Of a stretch of DNA of 64,000 bases, positions 1 to 8,663 are shown in pieces. The DNA lies in the NCBI RefSeq assembly GCF_003335675.1, contig NZ_QPHL01000010.1, forward strand, positions 1 to 64,000, in the 5' to 3' direction. The position numbers were made by a program, and so were the translations under genes. Each line of letters begins with the position of its first letter. Position 1 is the stretch's first letter. This DNA is from Winogradskyella sp. KYW1333. GTDB taxonomy: Bacteria > Bacteroidota > Bacteroidia > Flavobacteriales > Flavobacteriaceae. The notes under the pieces were generated by a model. The model made no database searches and was not told the DNA's origin. It saw nothing but the letters and a program-made list of their open reading frames with translations.

Positions 1-28
1 CAACACCAGATGCAACGCAAAAGGGGCG

Positions 29-36
29 CAAATATA
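29..36 (-). promoter_or_regulatory. Putative -7 promoter element for a gene leaving the window to the left
   Basis: Read on the minus strand, this is TATATTTG, a match to the flavobacterial -7 consensus TAnnTTTG. It lies in a hairpin-capable stretch (AAGGGG at 21-26 pairs with CCCCTT at 39-44) and points out of the window. The target is not visible. A single 8-base match in AT-rich DNA is weak evidence. Confidence 0.3.
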
Positions 37-146
37 AACCCCTTCTACTATATAACAAGTACTTTGACAACCTTTTTTTTTAAAAAAACCAGCTCAAAAC
101 AAATACCTATTCGTCAAGGTGTTAGATAATTATTGCTCATATATAA

Positions 147-2117
147 TTACAGAAAAAAGTCCCAAACCAATCCAAACCTTACAGTGAAATCTCTGTAAGG
201 ATGATTTGGAGCTGAGTAAAAATTATATCCAGTAAAGGCCGAATTAAAATGTTCAGCCATTAAGAATATACGCGTCTGTCTAACTTTTGCGTTAATAAAA
301 AAATCTAAACGGGGAAATCCGCCATACTCAGAATCATTTTGAGTGTAAAACTCTGCGAGTAAAGGGTCGTATCCATTCATATTGTACTTAGTAAAGTAAT
401 TAAATGTAACCCCCGTTTGTAATGTCATTGCATTTTTAAAAATTTGATTAGAATAATAAAACGTATTTCTGGTTAATAATGCAGGTACGTTTAAAACGTT
501 GTCATCACTAACAACATTCTGGTACATTACCGTATTGTCCAAAGCAAAATTTCCGAATTTAAGTTCTTTTTCCAATTTCAATCTCAGATACTGAAGTGAT
601 TTATCATACTGAGCTGGTCGTATAACTTTGATGCCATTAACTATACCATCCAAATTGAAATAGGTGTAATTATCAATATTCGTTATATCTAATTTAGCAT
701 TTAAGTACTTATCTGAGCTTAGATATACCGAAAGTTGTTGTGAATTAATATTGTTAAAAGAATCGAGATTATACCAATTATAATTGATGTAATCGGATTG
801 ATAAAGCAAATAATTATAATTTGGAAGTCTAGACGAAATATTTATTCCTCCACCGAAGCTTATATCTTCATTAATTTTTAGAGTTAGGTTAGCATCGATA
901 TAATTACCACTAAATTCGTCAGACAAATTCAAGCCAGCGGTACCTCGTAATTTTAGAGCGCCAATTTCTTTTGAATAACCAGCATCAACTCCAATAAAAC
1001 TTGTCTTAATTCTATTAGGTATTAATTCATCTGAAATTAAAACAACACTGTTATATCCATAATTTAAATTGGTATAGTTTAAATTAAACGAAAAGTTTCC
1101 CAATAAATCGTTTTGATAAAGAAATCCAATTTTCGATTGAAAATTCTCTAATGTCACTTTATCCTTTATTTCATTAGTAAACGAATCACCAAAATAATCA
1201 GTTACAGATGAGTTTTGTGTGTAATCGTAATACTTATCTTCAAAGGAAATAGTATTGTTAATGTATAAGTTATTGCTATCTAATGAGTCGGTTTTCTTAA
1301 TAATTTCATAAGAGTGATCTAAGAAAAATCGTTTACCAACAAGAATATTTTCAGCGTTCTCAAAATTAGGATCAAAGACAGACCTATCTAAAAACTCCTC
1401 ATTACCGTTTTCAAAATTCTCAATATCCACATCTTGCAACCCACCATTCTCTTGATTGAGTAAATCTTGCATTACGATATGACCTCTGGCGTTATATCGA
1501 TTATTTTTTGATTTATAATTAGTAGTAAATCTGAAATTACCAGAACTGGTTAAAGCATTCTGATAATTACCTAAGGATCTTAAGCCTTTATAAGCAATAG
1601 AAAAATTAAATTGCTTTGATAAATTCACAGAAAAAAAAGCATCTAACATTTGACCTTGCTGAAATGCCGTTTTATAGGTTAATCTTGTCCAAGGTGTTGG
1701 TACTTCATAATACTTTATATCATTTGAATGGTAATAATTAAAATGTCTAGCCCTAGCACCAAATAAGGGTATTAGATTTTTGCCCTTTGGATTATATGTT
1801 AATGTATTATAGGTCTGGCCAATATTTGCAAATGGCATTAAACCAAAATTGTCACTTTGCAAATAATTAAACTTGTATTGCTTATCGATTACCAAAGTTG
1901 TATCTACAATAGATGTATCAACTTCAGTATTAAATCGAAGATACATATCAATAGAAGCTACATTCTTGAATCCCTTTGCCCTTTTAACTGCTGATGTATC
2001 TTCTCCGAATGGATTATCCGGCCTATTAACATTCCCAGTACTCAATTTCGTTTGTGAACACATTGTATTAACCACAAACAAAACTAAAAAGATGGTAAAA
2101 ATATTTTTGGCCAACAT
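147..2117 (-). CDS. Putative outer-membrane porin
   Basis: A 656-residue exported protein. Residues 1-21 form a signal peptide ending at NTMCSQ. The rest is rich in alternating aromatic and polar residues typical of beta strands (many Tyr and Asn) and ends in Phe (VWDFFL), as outer-membrane beta-barrels do. Length, the early Asn-Pro-Phe-Gly segment and overall character match the Bacteroidota 'putative porin' family. It presumably sits in the outer membrane as a channel; the substrate is unknown. It appears monocistronic, with a TACATTTG promoter element 45 bases upstream of its ATG. The Cys at residue 20 could also suggest a lipoprotein, but the following SQ and the barrel-like body favour signal peptidase I cleavage. 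Confidence 0.75.
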   Translation of the reverse strand: MLAKNIFTIFLVLFVVNTMCSQTKLSTGNVNRPDNPFGEDTSAVKRAKGFKNVASIDMYLRFNTEVDTSIVDTTLVIDKQYKFNYLQSDNFGLMPFANIGQTYNTLTYNPKGKNLIPLFGARARHFNYYHSNDIKYYEVPTPWTRLTYKTAFQQGQMLDAFFSVNLSKQFNFSIAYKGLRSLGNYQNALTSSGNFRFTTNYKSKNNRYNARGHIVMQDLLNQENGGLQDVDIENFENGNEEFLDRSVFDPNFENAENILVGKRFFLDHSYEIIKKTDSLDSNNLYINNTISFEDKYYDYTQNSSVTDYFGDSFTNEIKDKVTLENFQSKIGFLYQNDLLGNFSFNLNYTNLNYGYNSVVLISDELIPNRIKTSFIGVDAGYSKEIGALKLRGTAGLNLSDEFSGNYIDANLTLKINEDISFGGGINISSRLPNYNYLLYQSDYINYNWYNLDSFNNINSQQLSVYLSSDKYLNAKLDITNIDNYTYFNLDGIVNGIKVIRPAQYDKSLQYLRLKLEKELKFGNFALDNTVMYQNVVSDDNVLNVPALLTRNTFYYSNQIFKNAMTLQTGVTFNYFTKYNMNGYDPLLAEFYTQNDSEYGGFPRLDFFINAKVRQTRIFLMAEHFNSAFTGYNFYSAPNHPYRDFTVRFGLVWDFFL

Positions 2118-2161
2118 TAAATTAAACTAATTCTCTAAGGTTATTTATGTAGAGGTTGATG

Positions 2162-2169
2162 CAAATGTA
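2162..2169 (-). promoter_or_regulatory. Putative -7 promoter element of the porin gene
   Basis: On the minus strand this reads TACATTTG, an exact TAnnTTTG match 45 bases before the porin ATG. No well-spaced -33 TTG was found. Confidence 0.45.
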
Positions 2170-2221
2170 ATTAAATAATTAACCAACTTATGTGGAACAA
2201 ATATTAAATAAATTCATAAAA

Positions 2222-2252
2222 AAAAGACCGTTATTTGGAATAACGGTCTTTT
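2222..2252 (-). terminator. Rho-independent terminator of the susCD operon
   Basis: A perfect 14-bp stem (2222-2235 with 2239-2252, core AGACCGTTATT) encloses a 3-base loop. On the minus strand it is followed by a long U run, as expected for the end of the operon whose last stop codon is at 2278. Confidence 0.85.
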
Positions 2253-2277
2253 GAGTATAAAATTTGTATTCTAAATT

Positions 2278-3012
2278 TTAATCAATCGTAAATGTACCAG
2301 AGGCTAGAGATCCTCCAACAGCACCACTAGCTATAACTTGATTACATCCGTTTAATACTCTAATAGCACTACCACCATCTCCGTAAAGATCGCCTAACTG
2401 CCATGTATAAGTTCCTGACGCTAGAGTTCCTACCGGCACAACTATTGTTGTGAAATCATCTGCAGGATTGTTGTATGGTCCACCCGCAGCAACAACATTA
2501 CCACCTGCATCAAGAATATTCCAAACAGTTTCATCTGGCCAATTATCCGTATCTATTTCTACTGTTAAGTTTGCAGCATCAGCTGGAGGACATACTAATG
2601 CAACACTTATTACAACTGAACTTGTTGATGGAACAGTGTCGATTTCAGTAGTTTCAGCAAATTCAACAACGATATCTGTAAATTCAAATGTTAAACCAGC
2701 CTCTAATGCAGAAACTGCTATCATTGCTGAATTCGAACCTGCTTCAATAACAACAGAGCTAGGTGCACTGAATGCATTAGCTGGAGCAGTTGAATTAACA
2801 GAAGTTAAATTAAAAGTTCTGTCTGATTCTGTCTTATTTCCAGTGTAAATTGCAACCTCGATTGTCTTACTTCCAGCTCCTACATCAACCGTCTCAGTTA
2901 TTGCATCAGTACCAAAAGCAATGTAATTTGGAGTTAGTGTGTCTTTTTCCTCCTCACAACTGTAAGTCAGCACAAGACATCCAACTATTAATAATTTTAA
3001 AATTTTCTTCAT
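2278..3012 (-). CDS. Lipoprotein of unknown function, third gene of the susCD operon
   Basis: A 244-residue protein with a lipoprotein signal (MKKILKLLIVGCLVLTYSC, lipidated Cys at residue 19), so probably anchored at the cell surface. Residues about 25-140 look like a bacterial surface beta-sandwich of the DUF4843 or Calx-beta kind. Residues about 140-244 form a second Gly- and Thr-rich beta domain starting at VCPPA. No catalytic motif was seen. It lies 25 bases downstream of susD and is the last gene before a strong terminator. By position it may be an accessory surface glycan- or ligand-binding protein for the SusCD transporter. The family assignment is tentative. Confidence 0.6.
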   Translation of the reverse strand: MKKILKLLIVGCLVLTYSCEEEKDTLTPNYIAFGTDAITETVDVGAGSKTIEVAIYTGNKTESDRTFNLTSVNSTAPANAFSAPSSVVIEAGSNSAMIAVSALEAGLTFEFTDIVVEFAETTEIDTVPSTSSVVISVALVCPPADAANLTVEIDTDNWPDETVWNILDAGGNVVAAGGPYNNPADDFTTIVVPVGTLASGTYTWQLGDLYGDGGSAIRVLNGCNQVIASGAVGGSLASGTFTID

Positions 3013-3037
3013 TTTGAGATAAGTCTTTTAATTTAAT

Positions 3038-4528
3038 TTAGTTTTGATCGTTGATAAACGGATTATCCTGAATCTCTCTTTGAGGAATCTCGAAAGTTAA
3101 TCTGTTATCATTATGAGAAATCGATTCTCCAACAAATGACAAGTGGTTACTACCTCTTGTAATTGTCGCCTGATTTCTCTTCATAGCAAAATACGATTTA
3201 CCTTCACCCCATAATTCCCATCTAGTCTGCATATAAATCTCGTCAATTAAAGCTTGACCACTTAATGCATCTATATACGAAGGATCATCAACTCTATTAT
3301 CAACTAAAGAGTGTAAAACATTTCTTGCGGCTCCATCCTGACCAGATTTCGCTAAAGCTTCTGCTTCTAACAAAACCATCTCAGCATGACGCATGTATAC
3401 ATAATCAGCTTTTACTTGAGTAGAAGTACCAAATGGTACACGATCTGCATCATATTGCTTAAATAATGGTTGTAAGTAGTTTGCACCAGGAGTAGCAAAG
3501 AATTGATCTCTTCTGATATCATCTGCTCTCATACTGTTATATAAACCTTCGTCCATAACTTTAGTATCACCTACAGCTGCATAACTGTAAGAAAAGAAGT
3601 CTACCTGACCCCACCATGAAAGAAGACCGACACCAGAATTTTCATTGATATCAACTCCCCACATCCAAGATGGATTACCTACTTCATTAAAACCGCCTCT
3701 TATACCAAATGTATCAGCTGTATTTGGCATTAAAACTGAATTTGATTTGGCAAAATTTGCCGCAGCTGCAACTTCGTCCCAACGTGATCTCTGCGCCGCA
3801 ATTGCATACGCTAGTATACCATGCGCAATGTACTTATCAATTTGAGCCTTAGAACCTTGAGTGTAATCTTCTAATAACACTATTGCTCTGTTCAAATCAC
3901 TTTCTATCAACCCATATACTTCAGCCTGAGTGGACTTAGGTAAAGTCTCAGCTGTTAACCTATCATATAAAGGTATAATTGGTTGATCAGCTACATAATC
4001 ATCAGCATACAATTGTGCTAACATAAAAAATGAATGCGCTCTTGAAGCTAATGCTTGACCTAATAATGCTCTAGCCTCAGGATTTGTTGGATCTGCATCC
4101 GCACCACCTAAGTTAGACATGGCTAAATTTGCATTAAGTATCTGTCCATAATAGTATGACCATGTCTGGAAGTTATCCGTATAAGTAAAATCTTGAGTAG
4201 CCTGCATCTCAGTTATTGACGCTCTATACCATCCATATACACTACCAGATAATGCCATATCACTACATAACATATCCGAGAATATATCATAAGCTTTTTG
4301 ACCAAAATCATCATGACCACCTGTACCACCAGTACCACTAGTAAACATTGTAGTATAAATACCATCAACTGAACCTTGTACTAAGCCTGGGTTTAAGTTT
4401 ACAACCTCACCCAATTCTGTCTCTGAAATAAATTGTGTAGGCTGCTGATCTAAGAAGTCCTCCTCACAACTATGAAGGCCTATCACTAAACAACCTAAAC
4501 CAATTAATTTTAAAACACTTTTTTTCAT
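3038..4528 (-). CDS. SusD/RagB family outer-membrane nutrient-binding lipoprotein
   Basis: A 496-residue protein with a lipoprotein signal (LIGLGCLVIGLHSCEED, lipidated Cys at residue 21). SusD/RagB features include the helical TPR-like body, the stretch ALLGQALASRAHSFFML near residue 160, and a C-terminal region with RWELWGEGKSYFAMKR followed by FEIPQREIQDNP. That last motif is a hallmark of SusD C-termini. The protein forms the lid of the SusC channel and captures substrate at the cell surface. Its stop lies 25 bases before the next lipoprotein gene, and susC is 16 bases upstream, so the three are one operon. The substrate cannot be told because no degradative enzyme is adjacent. Confidence 0.93.
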   Translation of the reverse strand: MKKSVLKLIGLGCLVIGLHSCEEDFLDQQPTQFISETELGEVVNLNPGLVQGSVDGIYTTMFTSGTGGTGGHDDFGQKAYDIFSDMLCSDMALSGSVYGWYRASITEMQATQDFTYTDNFQTWSYYYGQILNANLAMSNLGGADADPTNPEARALLGQALASRAHSFFMLAQLYADDYVADQPIIPLYDRLTAETLPKSTQAEVYGLIESDLNRAIVLLEDYTQGSKAQIDKYIAHGILAYAIAAQRSRWDEVAAAANFAKSNSVLMPNTADTFGIRGGFNEVGNPSWMWGVDINENSGVGLLSWWGQVDFFSYSYAAVGDTKVMDEGLYNSMRADDIRRDQFFATPGANYLQPLFKQYDADRVPFGTSTQVKADYVYMRHAEMVLLEAEALAKSGQDGAARNVLHSLVDNRVDDPSYIDALSGQALIDEIYMQTRWELWGEGKSYFAMKRNQATITRGSNHLSFVGESISHNDNRLTFEIPQREIQDNPFINDQN

Positions 4529-4544
4529 ATCGCTTTTTTTTAAG

Positions 4545-7500
4545 TTAAAATTTTATTCTTGCTCCAAGAGTAAAAGAAGATAAAGGTGCATACAAGTTTC
4601 TACTTGTATTACCAAATTCTCTAACTGTTGGGTTATATCCTTCTCTTGCAGTAGAAATAAATAAGTTATCGCCCGAGAAGAATATATTAACATTATCAAT
4701 ACCAGTTTTATCCAAAAACTTACTTGGTAAATTATAACCAATATTAATACTGTTTAATGAGATGTAATCAGAACTAATGATAAATCTATCACTCTGTCCA
4801 ACATCATTCGGAACAGATCCATTACCTAATAAAGGCACATTAGTTATGTCACCTGGCTGTTGCCATCTATCTCTAATATCAGCATGCAATGTACCACTTG
4901 CCGTTGCAAAACCACGCTCAAAAAATTCTCTGTAGTTGTTGTCATAAGCATAGCCACCAAACTGGTATGTAAACTGTATACCGTAAGTAAAGTTATGAAT
5001 ATTACCTTGTAATCTGAATGCACCCTGAAGGTCAGGAATCGCAGACTTATCGGCCCATTTTTCGGTTGCAACAGCATAATCTTTAGTCACCCTTTTCTTG
5101 AAATTATTAGAATCAGGGTTTCTGAATTTATGAACTTCTAAAGATCCAGTTTCAATTTCTTCACCGGCGTCAAAAATATCGTTGTTGTTTAAATCGTCGT
5201 AATACTCATACCACATTGGGAAACCATCAGCAGGATCAACACCTGCATATTCTCTCATGTAAAAATCAAATATTGAACGACCAACTTGAAGGGCAGTATT
5301 CCCTCTATTAATAAACTCATCAGCTGTTTGAGCTGGTAAAGCCAATAATTCGTTGTCAAATGCCGCGCCATTAACAGCAACATCTAAAGTAACGTTGTCC
5401 TTATTTATTACGTGGAAATTTAAATCGAATTCAATACCTGTGTTTCTTAACTCACCGTCATTTACAAGTAAACCACTAGAACCAGACGATGGATTTACAG
5501 GTTTGTTAAAGAATAAATTCTCTGTATCATTTCTATACCAGTCGATACTACCATCTACGATATCTCCTAGCGTAAATTCAGCACCTGCTTGCAATTGTCT
5601 CTTTCTTTCCCAAGTAATATCAGGATTTGCAATATTACCTACTAAAGATACAGCGAAACCACCATCTAAGTTTGTAACATCAAATAAATTAACCCCGTTA
5701 TAGTACTGACCAGTAGCAGCAACTACACCTTGCTCATCACCTGCTAAACCGAAAGAACCCTTAACTTTTAAGTACCTTAAAAAATCACTATCCTCTAACC
5801 ATGACTCATTTGTCATAATCCAGGCACCACCAACAGACCAAAATGTATCCCATTTATTCTCTGCGAAAACTGAAGAACCATCACGACGGATAGATCCTGT
5901 TAAGTAGTATTTATCGTCGAAATCATAATTAACTTGACCGAAGTAAGACTCTAAAGTCCTTCCTTCCTGGAAACCTTCTGCTGGATCTTGATTAACAATA
6001 TACTGTGTTAACTCAAGTGCAAAAGGAACCTCCGCTCCAGACTTCGAACCTGTTTGAACCTTAAAACTTAGTTCATTACTCTCGTGCGCAGCAAGTGCCT
6101 CTATAGAATGCTTTCCAAAATCTTTTCTGTAACGGAATAATTGTAAGAAGTTACTTGTTTCGTTTGTTTGGTTACTTTGGAATAACTCACCACCAGCTGA
6201 AGAACCAAATCCATAGAACTGGTTAGACATTTGCTTAAAAATGTTACCTCTATACTGATAACTGTAAGACGTTTCGAAGGTTAAATCTTTAGTAATATTA
6301 ACATCAAGATTTACACTACCAACAAGCTCGTTTCTGTCATAACCATTAAAGTCAAAAAGCATATTACCATATGGACTTACACCATCAGATGAAGGTCTTC
6401 CCGGAACTGCTCCACCGAATGAAATTGCACCATAATCTGGAATAAATCCTCCTAACACAGGGTCTGGTATTTTATTACCGTTGTTATCTCTAGCAAAAAC
6501 ACCAAATATTCTCGGAACTTTATCAATAAATTCAAAAATTGCAGAAGACCCACCTAAGTTGGCGCTATTTCTTTGTTCTGCATATAAGTATGATATGTTT
6601 GTACCTACTTTTAACCAATCTTTAATCTGAGACGACACATTAACACGCGCTGAATATCTCTTGTAAGAAGAATTCCGTGCTATACCGTTATCATCTAAAA
6701 AACCACCAGATATAAAGTATCTAGACTTTTCGTCACCTCCACCGAATCTTACATTTGCCTCGTAACGCATTCCGTCACGAATAATTAAATCTTCAAAATT
6801 TTCAGGTGTAAATTTTCTTGAAACCCCTGTAAACTTTCCAGTATTTGGATCGATTAGTTGGTTACCAGGCGCATTCCACATATTATAACGTAAAGGAAGA
6901 ACACCAGTAATACCAGTATCACCAATTAAGTTTTCAGTTGCCCATGCATTTGCAGTGGCAAGATCCTCACCAAAATTGATTCTGCGACCATTTCTAAGAC
7001 CTTCCCAGATTAACTCAAGATTTTCTTCTTGATTAGTTATTGTATTATAACGTGGGATTATCTGAGAGTTAACACCGGACTTAACGTCTACTTCGATATA
7101 ACTTTCAGCAGAAGAACCACTCTTCGTAGTAATTAATACTACACCATTAGATCCTCTCGAACCGTAAATAGCGGTTGCCGTCGCATCTTTTAATATTACC
7201 GTACTTTTAATATCAGTAGGATTAATAGCATTTAATGTTTCTGTTGCGGTAATAGGAATACCGTCTACTACATAAAGTGGAGAACGGTTACCACTAATAG
7301 AACCGAAACCACGAATACGTACAGTAGAAACAGTACCTGGCTGACCAGTTGTATTAATTACCTGTACACCTGATGCCTCACCAGCTAAGGATTGTGTTAC
7401 GTTAGCGAAGTTTTTATTCTCGATATTTTCGGAATCAACCTGTGTAACTGTACCTGCAAAGGCTTTTTTTGTTGTAGTACCATAACCTACGACTACAACT

Positions 7501-7808
7501 TCTTCTAACGCATTCTCAGTTAGAGCTACGTCATATACGTTACTTGCACCCACTGTAACTTCAGTAGCATCCATAGCAACATAAGAGATGACTAATACAT
7601 CTCCTGATTGAGCTTGAATAGCATATTTGCCATCAAAATCTGTTTGAGTACCTCTCGCCGTACCCTTTACAACTACTGTAGCACCAGGAAGGGGTAAACC
7701 ATCCGAAGCTGTAGTAACTGTACCTGTGACAGTTTTCTCTTGTGCAAAAGAAAATTGCATCACGAACGCCATAAATAGCGTTAATAACCATGTTAACTTT
7801 AATTTCAT
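4545..7808 (-). CDS. SusC/RagA family TonB-linked outer-membrane transporter
   Basis: A 1087-residue outer-membrane receptor. Residues 1-22 are a signal peptide ending FSFAQ. Residues about 25-105 form the carboxypeptidase-regulatory-like domain (VTGTVTTASDGLPLPGATV). Next comes a TonB-box-like segment EEVVVVGYGTTTKK, then the plug with LYVVDGIPI and the SusC signature ILKDATATAIYGSRGSNGV. The rest is a large beta-barrel ending SFTLGARIKF. It imports substrate handed over by the SusD partner, using energy from TonB-ExbBD. It is the first gene of a three-gene operon. The substrate is unknown. Confidence 0.95.
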   Translation of the reverse strand: MKLKLTWLLTLFMAFVMQFSFAQEKTVTGTVTTASDGLPLPGATVVVKGTARGTQTDFDGKYAIQAQSGDVLVISYVAMDATEVTVGASNVYDVALTENALEEVVVVGYGTTTKKAFAGTVTQVDSENIENKNFANVTQSLAGEASGVQVINTTGQPGTVSTVRIRGFGSISGNRSPLYVVDGIPITATETLNAINPTDIKSTVILKDATATAIYGSRGSNGVVLITTKSGSSAESYIEVDVKSGVNSQIIPRYNTITNQEENLELIWEGLRNGRRINFGEDLATANAWATENLIGDTGITGVLPLRYNMWNAPGNQLIDPNTGKFTGVSRKFTPENFEDLIIRDGMRYEANVRFGGGDEKSRYFISGGFLDDNGIARNSSYKRYSARVNVSSQIKDWLKVGTNISYLYAEQRNSANLGGSSAIFEFIDKVPRIFGVFARDNNGNKIPDPVLGGFIPDYGAISFGGAVPGRPSSDGVSPYGNMLFDFNGYDRNELVGSVNLDVNITKDLTFETSYSYQYRGNIFKQMSNQFYGFGSSAGGELFQSNQTNETSNFLQLFRYRKDFGKHSIEALAAHESNELSFKVQTGSKSGAEVPFALELTQYIVNQDPAEGFQEGRTLESYFGQVNYDFDDKYYLTGSIRRDGSSVFAENKWDTFWSVGGAWIMTNESWLEDSDFLRYLKVKGSFGLAGDEQGVVAATGQYYNGVNLFDVTNLDGGFAVSLVGNIANPDITWERKRQLQAGAEFTLGDIVDGSIDWYRNDTENLFFNKPVNPSSGSSGLLVNDGELRNTGIEFDLNFHVINKDNVTLDVAVNGAAFDNELLALPAQTADEFINRGNTALQVGRSIFDFYMREYAGVDPADGFPMWYEYYDDLNNNDIFDAGEEIETGSLEVHKFRNPDSNNFKKRVTKDYAVATEKWADKSAIPDLQGAFRLQGNIHNFTYGIQFTYQFGGYAYDNNYREFFERGFATASGTLHADIRDRWQQPGDITNVPLLGNGSVPNDVGQSDRFIISSDYISLNSINIGYNLPSKFLDKTGIDNVNIFFSGDNLFISTAREGYNPTVREFGNTSRNLYAPLSSFTLGARIKF

Positions 7809-7836
7809 AAAACAATTATTTGAGTTAGTCTAATTG

Positions 7837-7867
7837 CAAACATCTTAATTTAATATTAAATAAACAA
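7837..7867 (-). promoter_or_regulatory. Possible susC promoter
   Basis: On the minus strand, TTG (7865-7867) is followed after 20 bases by GATGTTTG (7837-7844). This is one base off the TAnnTTTG element, with correct spacing for a flavobacterial promoter. It ends about 28 bases before the susC ATG. Confidence 0.35.
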
Positions 7868-7998
7868 GTGTTTTTGTCAAAAAAATGTTAACTCAATTAA
7901 GAATCTTTTAATCTTATATTTTAAAAGTTTCAGCGCGTTTTTCACGAATAAACTCAACAATTAGATACACAAACTGTAAAAGGGTTGCGTTAAAATTT

Positions 7999-8006
7999 TA
8001 ATTTTG
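7999..8006 (+). promoter_or_regulatory. Putative -7 promoter element of rnhB
   Basis: TAATTTTG, an exact TAnnTTTG match 17 bases before the TTG start proposed for rnhB. It implies a very short leader. Confidence 0.45.
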
Positions 8007-8022
8007 TTCAAACTTTAACATT

Positions 8023-8625
8023 TTGCCTTTAAAAATTCAATATTCAAATTATGGCTTAGAATGTGGTACAGATGAAGCCGGTAGAGGTTGTTTGGCAGGT
8101 CCCGTAACTGCAGCTGCTGTTATCCTTCCTTTATCATTTAACAACTCCTCATTAAATGACTCTAAACAGATTTCAGAAAAAAATAGAAATCAATTAAAAT
8201 CTATTATTGAATCTGAAGCTTCTCACTTCTCTATTGAACACATCTATGAAACTGAAATTGATGAAATTAATATCCTCAATGCCTCAATTAAGGCTATGCA
8301 CCAATCAATTTCAAATCTAAATATTGAGCCTAATTACATAATAGTAGACGGCAATAGGTTTAAACCTTATAAAAGTATACCCTACAAAACCATAATTAAA
8401 GGCGATAGTAAATATTTAAGTATAGCGGCCGCATCTATTCTTGCCAAAACTTACAGGGATTTGTACATGAAACAAATACACGAAGAATTTCCCATGTATA
8501 ATTGGAAAAAAAACAAAGGATACCCAACCAAGGAGCATAGAGAAGCTATTAAAAAATACGGCCCTACAAAATACCATCGAAAATCATTCAGATTATTACC
8601 AGAACAATATCAATTGGATTTATAA
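8023..8625 (+). CDS. rnhB: Ribonuclease HII
   Basis: A 200-residue cytoplasmic enzyme that cleaves the RNA strand of RNA-DNA hybrids and removes single ribonucleotides from DNA. The family signature is clear: [14 protein letters not shown] holds the Asp-Glu catalytic pair, IIVDGNRF holds the next catalytic Asp, and [12 protein letters not shown] holds the last acidic ligand. Length is normal. No ATG precedes the catalytic DEAGRG motif, so the likely start is TTG at 8023, which gives the N-terminus [12 protein letters not shown] TAnnTTTG element lies just upstream. The lipoprotein gene starts 38 bases downstream and may be co-transcribed. Confidence 0.95.
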   Translation: MPLKIQYSNYGLECGTDEAGRGCLAGPVTAAAVILPLSFNNSSLNDSKQISEKNRNQLKSIIESEASHFSIEHIYETEIDEINILNASIKAMHQSISNLNIEPNYIIVDGNRFKPYKSIPYKTIIKGDSKYLSIAAASILAKTYRDLYMKQIHEEFPMYNWKKNKGYPTKEHREAIKKYGPTKYHRKSFRLLPEQYQLDL

Positions 8626-8663
8626 CTTATTATATTTGATATTAATTTAATCCTACAGTATAA

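Noticed and set aside
67-87. Run of T followed by run of A after the porin stop
   Set aside because: It lacks a convincing GC-containing stem, so it was not called a terminator.
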